Shown: piece by piece, positions 1-12,600 of the stretch
Layout of the letters: each line of letters opens with the position of its first letter
Numbering within the stretch: position 1 is the first letter of the stretch
Assembly (NCBI RefSeq): GCF_032452875.1
Contig: NW_026893855.1
Span: 62,001-126,000, forward strand
Reading direction: 5' to 3'
DNA: 64,000 bases
From: Bos javanicus
Lineage: Eukaryota; Chordata; Mammalia; Artiodactyla; Bovidae
Translations under genes and position numbers: made by a program
Notes under the pieces: generated by a model
The model's database searches: none
What the model was told of the DNA's origin: nothing
Seen by the model: only the letters and a program-made list of their open reading frames with translations

Positions 1-420
1 ATCACGTGACTGATCATGCAGTGATCACGTGGCTGTCATGCACTACTCACGTGGCTGATCATGCAATGATCATGTAGCTACCATGTACAGGTCACGTGAA
101 TGATCATACACCCATCAGGTGACTGATCATGCACTGATCACGTGGCTATCATGCACTGATCACTAGACTGATCATGCACTGATCACGTCTATATCATGCA
201 CTGATCACATGACTGCCCATGCACTGGTCACGTGGATGATCATACACTAATCATGTGACAGATCATGCACTGATCACGTGGCTGATCATGCACTGACACT
301 GTGACTGAGCATGGACTGATCACATGACTATCGTGTAGTGATCACGTGACTTAATGGCGCTGATCATGTGACTGATCATGCACTGATCATGTTTGCTATC
401 ATACACTGATCATGTGCCTC
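1..420. repeat. Partial HOR unit at left edge
   Basis: This is the 3' part of an array-1 unit. It enters one base into monomer 40 of the unit and runs to the next anchor at 421. It aligns without gaps to 1542-1961. It carries the 'right-hand' variants GGTCACGTGG (near 227) and TATCGTGTAG (near 330). Confidence 0.95.
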
Positions 421-654
421 TGGAGGCAATAAACAAAGAGCTGAGTAGGCACGAATCAGTCAGCAGGCAATAATCATGGAACTCAGCTGTGAGGAATCAT
501 GCTGCTCAGCTGGCAATAATCAAGCAGCTGAGCAGGCAGGAATTACGCAGCACAGCTGACAATTGTCAAGCAGATGACAGGCAGGAATCGTGCAGCTCAG
601 CTGGCAATTGTCAAGCAGATGAGCAGACAGTAATCACGCAGCTCAGCAGGCCCA
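421..654. repeat. Divergent 23-bp subfamily block (one per unit)
   Basis: This 234-bp block begins every array-1 unit. It looks non-satellite at first but parses as 10 bp, a 23-mer, an 18-mer and eight 22-23 bp monomers. Its right part alternates two types: one beginning AATCACGCAGCTCAGC and one beginning TGTCAAGCAGATGAGC. That gives a 46-bp dimer period. AATCACGCAGCTCAGC matches the ordinary monomer at roughly two thirds of positions, so I read the block as an old, diverged branch of the same satellite. The homologous 242-bp block follows the primer binding site in array 2. One dimorphic site (CAGCTGACAATT versus CAGCTGGCAATT, near 556) switches back and forth along the array. Confidence 0.85.
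428..433 (+). promoter_or_regulatory. AATAAA hexamer, once per array-1 unit
   Basis: A canonical poly(A) hexamer lies seven bases into every array-1 unit (GGCAATAAACAAAG). The homologous place in array 2 reads GGCAATACTCAAAG, so the hexamer is specific to array 1. No evidence of transcription or of a downstream GU-rich element supports use; it may be chance. Confidence 0.3.
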
Positions 655-996
655 GATCACGTGACTGAGCATGCACTGTTCACGTGGCTGATCATACACT
701 GATCACGTGATTGATCATGCACTGATCACTTGGATATCATGCACTGATCACGTGGCTGATCATACACTGTTCACGTGTCTGACCATGCACTGATCACGTG
801 GCTGATCATACACTGCTCACGTAACTGATAATGCACTGATCACGTGGCTATCATGCACTGAATACGTGGCTGAACATGCACTGTTCACGTGGCTGATCAC
901 ACACCTGTCACGTGACATATCATGCACTGATCACCTGGAACTCATGCACTGATCACGTGGCTGATCATACTCTGCTCACGAAACTCATCATGCACA

Positions 997-1086
997 CATC
1001 ACGCGGCTATCATGCACTGCTCACGTGGTTCGACATGGAATGATCACGAAGCTACCATATACTGGTCACGTGACTGATCATGCACA
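997..1086. repeat. 90-bp four-monomer module, copy 1 in U1
   Basis: Monomers 16-19 of the unit with lengths 22+23+22+23. The pattern is a GGCTATCATGCACT monomer, a GCTCACGTGG monomer, a monomer with ACCAT in its second half, and a GGTC-starting monomer. The same four-step pattern recurs at 1156, 1451 and 1564, always exactly 90 bp. Confidence 0.85.
1065..1074. promoter_or_regulatory. GTCACGTGAC palindrome (CLEAR/E-box-like), once per unit
   Basis: This 10-bp perfect palindrome is identical to the CLEAR-box consensus recognised by TFEB/MITF-family bHLH-ZIP proteins. It sits in the first 90-bp module and recurs once per array-1 unit. The core CACGTG E-box occurs in about 32 monomers per unit. 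Binding in heterochromatin is not shown; the match is to sequence only. Confidence 0.4.
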
Positions 1087-1155
1087 GATCACGTAAATGA
1101 TCATGCACTGTTCACGTGACTGATCATGTACTGATCACGTGACTGATAATGCACT

Positions 1156-1245
1156 GATCACGTGGCTATCATGCTCTGCTCACGTGGCTGATCATGCAAC
1201 TATCACGTAGCAACCATGTAGTGGTCTCGTGACTGATCATGCACT
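1156..1245. repeat. 90-bp four-monomer module, copy 2 in U1
   Basis: Monomers 23-26. The third monomer carries CAACCATGTAGT and the fourth reads GGTCTCGTGACTG. Length and monomer order match copy 1 exactly. Confidence 0.85.
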
Positions 1246-1450
1246 GATCATGTAATTGATCCTGCACTGATCACGTGGCTCATCACGCACTGATCCGGTG
1301 GCTGATCACACACTTATCACGTGACTGGTCATGTACAGATCCCGTGACTAATCATGAAGTGATCACGTGGCTATCCTGCACTGATCACGTGGATATCATG
1401 CACTGATCACGTGGCTGATCACACACTTATCACCTGACTGATCATGCACT

Positions 1451-1540
1451 GATCACGTGGCTATCATGCACTGCTCACGTGGCTGATCAAGCGATGATCA
1501 CGCAACTACCATGTACTGGTCACATGACTGGTCATGCACT
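1451..1540. repeat. 90-bp four-monomer module, copy 3 in U1
   Basis: Monomers 36-39. The third monomer reads GATCACGCAACTACCATG and the fourth GGTCACATGACTG. It has the same 22+23+22+23 layout as the other copies. Confidence 0.85.
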
Positions 1541-1563
1541 GATCACGTGACTGATCATGCAGT

Positions 1564-1653
1564 GATCACGTGGCTGTCATGCACTACTCACGTGGCTGAT
1601 CATGCAATGATCATGTAGCTACCATGTACAGGTCACGTGAATGATCATACACC
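1564..1653. repeat. 90-bp four-monomer module, copy 4 in U1
   Basis: Monomers 41-44. The first has GGCTGTCATGC, the second starts ACTCACGTGG, the third reads GATCATGTAGCTACCATG, and the fourth GGTCACGTGAATG. Only one monomer (1541-1563) separates it from copy 3. Confidence 0.85.
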
Positions 1654-4600
1654 CATCAGGTGACTGATCATGCACTGATCACGTGGCTATCATGCACTGA
1701 TCACTAGACTGATCATGCACTGATCACGTCTATATCATGCACTGATCACATGACTGCCCATGCACTGGTCACGTGGATGATCATACACTAATCATGTGAC
1801 AGATCATGCACTGATCACGTGGCTGATCATGCACTGACACTGTGACTGAGCATGGACTGATCACATGACTATCGTGTAGTGATCACGTGACTTAATGGCG
1901 CTGATCATGTGACTGATCATGCACTGATCATGTTTGCTATCATACACTGATCATGTGCCTCTGGAGGCAATAAACAAAGAGCTGAGTAGGCACGAATCAG
2001 TCAGCAGGCAATAATCATGGAACTCAGCTGTGAGGAATCATGCTGCTCAGCTGGCAATAATCAAGCAGCTGAGCAGGCAGGAATTACGCAGCACAGCTGA
2101 CAATTGTCAAGCAGATGACAGGCAGGAATCGTGCAGCTCAGCTGGCAATTGTCAAGCAGATGAGCAGACAGTAATCACGCAGCTCAGCAGGCCCAGATCA
2201 CGTGACTGAGCATGCACTGTTCACGTGGCTGATCATACACTGATCACGTGATTGATCATGCACTGATCACTTGGATATCATGCACTGATCACGTGGCTGA
2301 TCATACACTGTTCACGTGTCTGACCATGCACTGATCACGTGGCTGATCATACACTGCTCACGTAACTGATAATGCACTTATCACGTGGCTATCATGCACT
2401 GATACGTGGCTGAACATGCACTGTTCACGTGGCTGATCACACACCTGTCACGTGACATATCATGCACTGATCACCTGGAACTCATGCACTGATCACGTGG
2501 CTGATCATACTCTGCTCACGAAACTCATCATGCACACATCACGTGGCTATCATGCACTGCTCACGTGGTTCGTCATGGAATGATCACGAAGCTACCATAT
2601 ACTGGTCACGTGACTGATCATGCACAGATCACGTAAATGATCATGCACTGTTCACGTGACTGATCATGTACTGATCACGTGACTGATCATGCACTGATCA
2701 CGTGGCTATCATGCTCTGCTCACGTGGCTGATCATGCAACGATCACGTAGCAACCATGTAGTTGTCTCGTGACTGATCATGCACTGATCATGTAATTGAT
2801 CCTGCACTGATCACGTGGCTCATCACGCACTGATCCGGTGGCTGATCACACACGTATCACGTGACTGGTCATGTACAGATCCCGTGACTAATCATGAAGT
2901 GATCACGTGGCTATCCTGCACTGATCACGTGGATATCATGCACTGATCACGTGGCTGATCACACACGTATCACCTGACTGATCATGCACTGATCACGTGG
3001 CTATCATGCACTGCTCACGTGGCTGATCATGCGATGATCACGCAACTACCATGTACTGGTCACATGACTGATCATGCACTGATCACGTGACTGATCATGC
3101 AGTGATCACGTGGCTGTCATGCACTACTCACGTGGCTGATCATGCAATGATCATGTAGCTACCATGTACAGGTCACGTGAATGATCATACACCCATCAGG
3201 TGACTGATCATGCACTGATCACGTGGCTATCATGCACTGATCACTAGACTGATCATGCACTGATCACGTCTATATCATGCACTGATCACATGACTGCCCA
3301 TGCACTGATCACGTGGATGATCATACACTAATCATGTGACAGATCATGCACTGATCACGTGGCTGATCATGCACTGACACTGTGACTGAGCATGGACTGA
3401 TCACATGACTATCGTGTAGTGATCACGTGACTTAATGGCGCTGATCATGTGACTGATCATGCACTGATCATGTTTGCTATCATACACTGATCATGTGCCT
3501 CTGGAGGCAATAAACAAAGAGCTGAGTAGGCACGAATCAGTCAGCAGGCAATAATCATGGAACTCAGCTGTGAGGAATCATGCTGCTCAGCTGGCAATAA
3601 TCAAGCAGCTGAGCAGGCAGGAATTACGCAGCACAGCTGGCAATTGTCAAGCAGATGACAGGCAGGAATCGTGCAGCTCAGCTGGCAATTGTCAAGCAGA
3701 TGAGCAGACAGTAATCACGCAGCTCAGCAGGCCCAGATCACGTGACTGAGCATGCACTGTTCACGTGGCTGATCATACACTGATCACGTGATTGATCATG
3801 CACTGATCACTTGGATATCATGCACTGATCACGTGGCTGATCATACACTGTTCACGTGTCTGACCATGCACTGATCACGTGGCTGATCATACACTGCTCA
3901 CGTAACTGATAATGCACTTATCACGTGGCTATCATGCACTGAATACGTGGCTGAACATGCACTGTTCACGTGGCTGATCACACACCTGTCACGTGACATA
4001 TCATGCACTGATCACCTGGAACTCATGCACTGATCACGTGGCTGATCATACTCTGCTCACGAAACTCATCATGCACACATCACGTGGCTATCATGCACTG
4101 CTCACGTGGTTCGTCATGGAATGATCACGAAGCTACCATATACTGGTCACGTGACTGATCATGCACAGATCACGTAAATGATCATGCACTGTTCGCGTGA
4201 CTGATCATGTACTGATCACGTGACTGATCATGCACTGATCACGTGGCTATCATGCTCTGCTCACGTGGCTGATCATGCAACGATCACGTAGCAACCATGT
4301 AGTGGTCTCGTGACTGATCATGCACTGATCATGTAAATGATCCTGCACTGATCACGTGGCTCATCACGCACTGATCCGGTGGCTGATCACACACGTATCA
4401 CGTGACTGGTCATGTACAGATCCCGTGACTAATCATGAAGTGATCACGTGGCTATCCTGCACTGATCACGTGGATATCATGCACTGATCACGTGGCTGAT
4501 CACACACGTATCACCTGACTGATCATGCACTGATCACGTGGCTATCATGCACTGCTCACGTGGCTGATCATGCGATGATCACGCAACTACCATGTACTGG

Positions 4601-7600
4601 TCGCATGACTGATCATGCACTGATCACGTGACTGATCATGCAGTGATCACGTGGCTGTCATGCACTACTCACGTGGCTGATCATGCAATGATCATGTAGC
4701 TACCATGTACAGGTCACGTGAATGATCATACACCCATCAGGTGACTGATCATGCACTGATCACGTGGCTATCATGCACTGATCACTAGACTGATCATGCA
4801 CTGATCACGTCTATATCATGCACTGATCACATGTCTGCCCATGCACTGATCACGTGGATGATCATACACTAATCATGTGACAGATCATGCACTGATCACG
4901 TGGCTGATCATGCACTGACACTGTGACTGAGCATGGACTGATCACATGACTATCATGTAGTGATCACGTGACTTAACGGCGCTGATCATGTGACTGATCA
5001 TGCACTGATCATGTTTGCTATCATACACTGATCATGTGCCTCTGGAGGCAATAAACAAAGAGCTGAGTAGGCACGGATCAGTCAGCAGGCAATAATCATG
5101 GAACTCAGCTGTGAGGAATCATGCTGCTCAGCTGGCAATAATCAAGCAGCTGAGCAGGCAGGAATTACGCAGCACAGCTGACAATTGTCAAGCAGATGAC
5201 AGGCAGGAATCGTGCAGCTCAGCTGGCAATTGTCAAGCAGATGAGCAGACAGTAATCACGCAGCTCAGCAGGCCCAGATCACGTGACTGAGCATGCACTG
5301 TTCACGTGGCTGATCATGCACTGATCACGTGATTGATCGTGCACTGATCACTTGGATATCATGCACTGATCACGTGGCTGATCATACACTGTTCACGTGT
5401 CTGACCATGCACTGATCACGTGGCTGATCATACACTGCTCACGTAACTGATAATGCACTTATCACGTGGCTATCATGCACTGAATACGTGGCTGAACATG
5501 CACTGTTCACGTGGCTGATCACACACCTGTCACGTGACATATCATGCACTGATCACCTGGAACTCATGCACTGATCACGTGGCTGATCACACTCTGCTCA
5601 CGAAACTCATCATGCACACATCACGTGGCTATCATGCACTGCTCACGTGGTTCGTCATGGAATGATCACGAAGCTACCATATACTGGTCACGTGACTGAT
5701 CATGCACAGATCACGTAAATGATCATGCACTGTTCACGTGACTGATCATGCACTGATCACGTGACTGATCATGCACTGATCACGTGGCTATCATGTTCTG
5801 CTCACGTGGCTGATCATGAAACGATCACGTAGCAACCATGTAGTGGTCTCGTGACTGATCATGCACTGATCGCGTAATTGATCCTGCACTGATCACGTGG
5901 CTCATCACGCACTGATCCGGTGGCTGATCACACACGTATCACGTGACTGGTCATGTACAGATCCCGTGACTAATCATGAAGTGATCACGTGGCTATCCTG
6001 CACTGATCACGTGGATATCATGCACTGATCACGTGGCTGATCACACACGTATCACCTGACTGATCATGCACTGATCACGTGGCTATCATGCACTGCTCAC
6101 GTGGCTGATCATGCGATGATCACGCAACTACCATGTACTGGTCACATGACTGATCATGCACTGATCACGTGACTGATCATGCAGTGATCACGTGGCTGTC
6201 ATGCACTACTCACGTGGCTGATCATGCAATGATCATGTAGCTACCATGTACAGGTCAAGTGAATGATCATACACCCATCAGGTGACTGACCATGCACTGA
6301 TCACGTGGCTATCATGCACTGATCACTAGACTGATCATGCACTGATCACGTCTATATCATGCACTGATCACATGACTGCCCATGCACTGGTCACGTGGAT
6401 GATCATACACTAATCATGTGACAGATCATGCACTGATCACGTGGCTGATCATGCACTGACACTGTGACTGAGCATGGACTGATCACATGACTATCGTGTA
6501 GTGATCACGTGACTTAATGGCGCTGATCATGTGACTGATCATGCACTGATCATGTTTGCTATCATACACTGATCATGTGCCTCTGGAGGCAATAAACAAA
6601 GAGCTGAGTAGGCACGAATCAGTCAGCAGGCAATAATCATGGAACTCAGCTGTGAGGAATCATGCTGCTCAGCTGGCAATAATCAAGCAGCTGAGCAGGC
6701 AGGAATTACGCAGCACAGCTGACAATTGTCAAGCAGATGACAGGCAGGAATCGTGCAGCTCAGCTGGCAATTGTCAAGCAGATGAGCAGACAGTAATCAC
6801 GCAGCTCAGCAGGCCCAGATCACGTGACTGAGCATGCACTGTTCACGTGGCTGATCATACACTGATCACGTGATTGATCATGCACTGATCACTTGGATAT
6901 CATGCACTGATCACGTGGCTGATCATACACTGTTCACGTGTCTGACCATGCACTGATCACGTGGCTGATCATACACTGCTCACGTAACTGATAATGCACT
7001 GATCACGTGGCTATCATGCACTGAATACGTGGCTGAACATGCACTGTTCACGTGGCTGATCACACACCTGTCACGTGACATATCATGCACTGATCACCTG
7101 GAACTCATGCACTGATCACGTGGCTGATCATACTCTGCTCACGAAACTCATCATGCACACATCACGTGGCTATCATGCACTGCTCACGTGGTTCGTCATG
7201 GAATGATCACGAAGTTACCATATACTGGTCACGTGACTGATCATGCACAGATCACGTAAATGATCATGCACTGTTCACGTGACTGATCATGTACTGATCA
7301 CGTGACTGATCATGCACTGATCACGTGGCTATCATGCTCTGCTCACGTGGCTGATCATGCAACCATCACGTAGCAACCATGTAGTGGTCTCGTGACTGAT
7401 CATGCACTGATCATGTAATTGATCCTGCACTGATCACGTGGCTCATCACGCACTGATCCGGTGGCTGATCACACACGTATCACGTGACTGGTCATGTACA
7501 GATCCCGTGACTAATCATGAAGTGATCACGTGGCTATCATGCACTGATCACGTGGATATCATGCACTGATCACGTGGCTGATCACACACGTATCACCTGA

Positions 7601-9665
7601 CTGATCATGCACTGATCACGTGGCTATCATGCACTGCTCACGTGGCTGATCATGCGATGATCACGCAACTACCATGTACTGGTCACATGACTGATCATGC
7701 ACTGATCACGTGACTGATCATGCAGTGATCACGTGGCTGTCATGCACTACTCACGTGGCTGATCATGCAATGATCATGTAGCTACCATGTACAGGTCACG
7801 TGAATGATCATACACCCATCAGGTGACTGATCATGCACTGATCACGTGGCTATCATGCACTGATCACTAGACTGATCATGCACTGATCACGTCTATATCA
7901 TGCACTGATCACATGACTGCCCATGCACTGATCACGTGGATGATCATACACTAATCATGTGACAGATCATGCACTGATCACGTGGCTGATCATGCACTGA
8001 CACTGTGACTGAGCATGGACTGATCACATGACTATCATGTAGTGATCACGTGACTTAATGGCGCTGATCATGTGACTGATCATGCACTGATCATGTTTGC
8101 TATCATACACTGATCATGTGCCTCTGGAGGCAATAAACAAAGAGCTGAGTAGGCACGAATCGGTCAGCAGGCAATAATCATGGAACTCAGCTGTGAGGAA
8201 TCATGCTGCTCAGCTGGCAATAATCAAGCAGCTGAGCAGGCAGGAATTACGCAGCACAGCTGACAATTGTCAAGCAGATGACAGGCAGGAATCGTGCAGC
8301 TCAGCTGGCAATTGTCAAGCAGATGAGCAGACAGTAATCACGCAGCTCAGCAGGCCCAGATCACGTGACTGAGCATGCACTGTTCACGTGGCTGATCATA
8401 CACTGATCACGTGATTGATCATGCACTGATCACTTGGATATCATGCACTGATCACGTGGCTGATCATACACTGTTCACGTGTCTGACCATGCACTGATCA
8501 CGTGGCTGATCATACACTGCTCACATAACTGATAATGCACTGATCACGTGGCTATCATGCACTGAATACGTGGCTGAACATGCACTGTTCACGTGGCTGA
8601 TCACACACCTGTCACGTGACATATCATGCACTGATCACCTGGAACTCATGCACTGATCACGTGGCTGATCATACTCTGCTCACGAAACTCATCATGCACA
8701 CATCACGTGGCTATCATGCACTGCTCACGTGGTTCGTCATGGAATGATCACGAAGCTACCATATACTGGTCACGTGACTGATCATGCACAGATCACGTAA
8801 ATGATCATGCACTGTTCACGTGACTGATCATGTACTGATCACGTGACTGATCATGCACTGATCACGTGGCTATCATGCTCTGCTCACGTGGCTGATCATG
8901 CAACGATCACGTAGCAACCATGTAGTGGTCTCGTGACTGATCATGCACTGATCATGTAATTGATCCTGCACTGATCACGTGGCTCATCACGCACTGATCC
9001 GGTGGCTGATCACACACGTATCACGTGACTGGTCATGTGCAGATCCCGTGACTAATCATGAAGTGATCACGTGGCTATCCTGCACTGATCACGTGGATAT
9101 CATGCACTGATCACGTGGCTGATCACACACTTATCACCTGACTGATCATGCACTGATCACGTGGCTATCATGCACTGCTCACGTGGCTGATCATGCGATG
9201 ATCACGCAACTACCATGTACTGGTCACATGACTGATCATGCACTGATCACGTGACTGATCATGCAGTGATCACGTGGCTGTCATGCACTACTCACGTGGC
9301 TGATCATGCAATGATCATGTAGCTACCATGTACAGGTCACGCGAATGATCATACACCCATCAGGTGACTGATCATGCACTGATCACGTGGCTATCACGCA
9401 CTGATCACTAGACTGATCATGCACTGATCACGTCTATATCATGCACTGATCACGTGACTGATCATGCACTGATCTCGTGGATGATCATACACTAATCATG
9501 TGACAGATCATGCACTGATCACGTGGCTGATCATGCACTGACACTGTGACTGAGCATGGACTGATCACATGACTATCATGTAGTGATCACGTGACTTAAT
9601 GGCGCTGATCATGTGACTGATCATGCACTGATCATGTTTGCTATCATACACTGATCATGTGCCTC

Positions 9666-12600
9666 TGGAGGCAATAAACAAAGAGCTGAGTAGGCACGAA
9701 TCAGTCAGCAGGCAATAATCATGGAACTCAGCTGTGAGGAATCATGCTGCTCAGCTGGCAATAATCAAGCAGCTGAGCAGGCAGGAATTACGCAGCACAG
9801 CTGGCAATTGTCAAGCAGATGACAGGCAGGAATCGTGCAGCTCAGCTGGCAATTGTCAAGCAGATGAGCAGACAGTAATCACGCAGCTCAGCAGGCCCAG
9901 ATCACGTGACTGAGCATGCACTGTTCACGTGGCTGATCATACACTGATCACGTGATTGATCATGCACTGATCACTTGGATATCATGCACTGATCACGTGG
10001 CTGATCATACACTGTTCACGTGTCTGACCATGCACTGATCACGTGGCTGATCATACACTGCTCACGTAACTGATCATGCACTGATCACGTGGCTATCATG
10101 CACTGAATACGTGGCTGAACATGCACTGTTCACGTGGCTGATCACACACCTGTCACGTGACATATCATGCACTGATCACCTGGAACTCATGCACTGATCA
10201 CGTGGCTGATCATACTCTGCTCACGAAACTCATCATGCACACATCACGTGGCTATCATGCACTGCTCACGTGGTTCGTCATGGAATGATCACGAAGCTAC
10301 CATATACTGGTCACGTGACTGATCATGCACAGATCACGTAAATGATCATGCACTGTTCACGTGACTGATCATGTACTGATCACGTGACTGATCATGCACT
10401 GATCACGTGGCTATCATGCTCTGCTCACGTGGCTGATCATGCAACGATCACGTAGCAACCATGTAGTGGTCTCGTGACTGATCATGCACTGATCATGTAA
10501 TTGATCCTGCACTGATCACGTGGCTCATCACGCACTGATCCGGTGGCTGATCACACACGTATCACGTGACTGGTCATGTACAGATCCCGTGACTAATCAT
10601 GAAGTGATCACGTGGCTATCCTGCACTGATCACGTGGATATCATGCACTGATCACGTGGCTGATCACACACGTATCACCTGACTGATCATGCACTGATCA
10701 CGTGGCTATCATGCACTGCTCACGTGGCTGATCATGCGATGATCACGCAACTACCATGTACTGGTCACATGACTGATCATGCACTGATCACGTGACTGAT
10801 CATGCAGTGATCACGTGGCTGTCATGCACTACTCACGTGGCTGATCATGCAATGATCATGTAGCTACCATGTACAGGTCACGTGAATGATCATACACCCA
10901 TCAGGTGACTGATCATGCACTGATCACGTGGCTATCATGCACTGATCACTAGACTGATCATGCACTGATCACGTCTATATCATGCACTGATCACATGACT
11001 GCCCATGCACTGATCACGTGGATGATCATACACTAATCATGTGACAGATCATGCACTGATCACGTGGCTGATCATGCACTGACACTGTGACTGAGCATGG
11101 ACTGATCACATGACTATCATGTAGTGATCACGTGACTTAATGGCGCTGATCATGTGACTGATCATGCACTGATCATGTTTGCTATCATACACTGATCATG
11201 TGCCTCTGGAGGCAATAAACAAAGAGCTGAGTAGGCACGAATCAGTCAGCAGGCAATAATCATGGAACTCAGCTGTGAGGAATCATGCTGCTCAGCTGGC
11301 AATAATCAAGCAGCTGAGCAGGCAGGAATTACGCAGCACAGCTGGCAATTGTCAAGCAGATGACAGGCAGGAATCGTGCAGCTCAGCTGGCAATTGTCAA
11401 GCAGATGAGCAGACAGTAATCACGCAGCTCAGCAGGCCCAGATCACGTGACTGAGCATGCACTGTTCACGTGGCTGATCATACACTGATCACGTGATTGA
11501 TCATGCACTGATCACTTGGATATCATGCACTGATCACGTGGCTGATCATACACTGTTCACGTGTCTGACCATGCACTGATCACGTGGCTGATCATACACT
11601 GCTCACGTAACTGATCATGCACTGATCACGTGGCTATCATGCACTGAATACGTGGCTGAACATGCACTGTTCACGTGGCTGATCACACACCTGTCACGTG
11701 ACATATCATGCACTGATCACCTGGAACTCATGCACTGATCACGTGGCTGATCATACTCTGCTCACGAAACTCATCATGCACACATCACGTGGCTATCATG
11801 CACTGCTCACGTGGTTCGTCATGGAATGATCACGAAGCTACCATATACTGGTCACGTGACTGATCATGCACAGATCACGTAAATGATCATGCACTGTTCA
11901 CGTGACTGATCATGTACTGATCACGTGACTGATAATGCACTGATCACGTGGCTATCATGCTCTGCTCACGTGGCTGATCATGCAACGATCACGTAGCAAC
12001 CATGTAGTGGTCTCGTGACTGATCATGCACTGATCATGTAATTGATCCTGCACTGATCACGTGGCTCATCACGCACTGATCCGGTGGCTGATCACACACG
12101 TATCACGTGACTGGTCATGTACAGATCCCGTGACTAATCATGAAGTGATCACGTGGCTATCCTGCACTGATCACGTGGATATCATGCACTGATCACGTGG
12201 CTGATCACACACGTATCACCTGACTGATCATGCACTGATCACGTGGCTATCATGCACTGCTCACGTGGCTGATCATGCGATGATCACGCAACTACCATGT
12301 ACTGGTCACATGACTGATCATGCACTGATCACGTGACTGATCATGCAGTGATCACGTGGCTGTCATGCACTACTCACGTGGCTGATCATGCAATGATCAT
12401 GTAGCTACCATGTACAGGTCACGTGAATGATCATACACCCATCAGGTGACTGATCATGCACTGATCACGTGGCTATCATGCACTGATCACTAGACTGATC
12501 ATGCACTGATCACGTCTATATCATGCACTGATCACATGACTGCCCATGCACTGATCACGTGGATGATCATACACTAATCATGTGACAGATCATGCACTGA

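Larger units (their letters stand above)
421..1961. repeat. Reference HOR unit U1 with monomer parse
   Basis: Starting at the anchor, the unit holds a 234-bp divergent block (421-654) and then 57 ordinary monomers from 655. It ends in a 13-bp piece that, joined to the first 10 bp of the next unit, makes one complete 23-mer. Of the 57 ordinary monomers (parsed on U7, 9666-11206), 19 are 22 bp, 2 are 24 bp and the rest 23 bp. The 22-bp forms mostly read GGCTATCATGC instead of GGCTGATCATGC, the same one-base loss each time. By hand count about 32 monomers keep the palindrome CACGTG. U1 has private changes, for example CACGCGGC near 1000 and TTCGACATGG near 1030 where other units read CACGTGGC and TTCGTCATGG. 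Confidence 0.9.
421..9665. repeat. Domain 1 of array 1 (U1-U6), mixed variants
   Basis: At the marker in monomers 8-9, these units read AACTGATAATGCACT followed by either GATCACG (U1, U5, U6) or TATCACG (U2-U4). The TATCRTGTAG marker and the CACTGRTCACGTGGATG marker also vary between neighbours. The six units are therefore a mosaic of the types that dominate the next two domains. Confidence 0.75.

Noticed and set aside
421..654. Divergent block of array 1 as a retroviral leader fragment
   Set aside because: It follows the PBS in array 2, but it parses into 22-23 bp monomers with a 46-bp dimer period and resembles the ordinary monomer, so satellite origin is more likely. A match to an ERV leader would reverse this.
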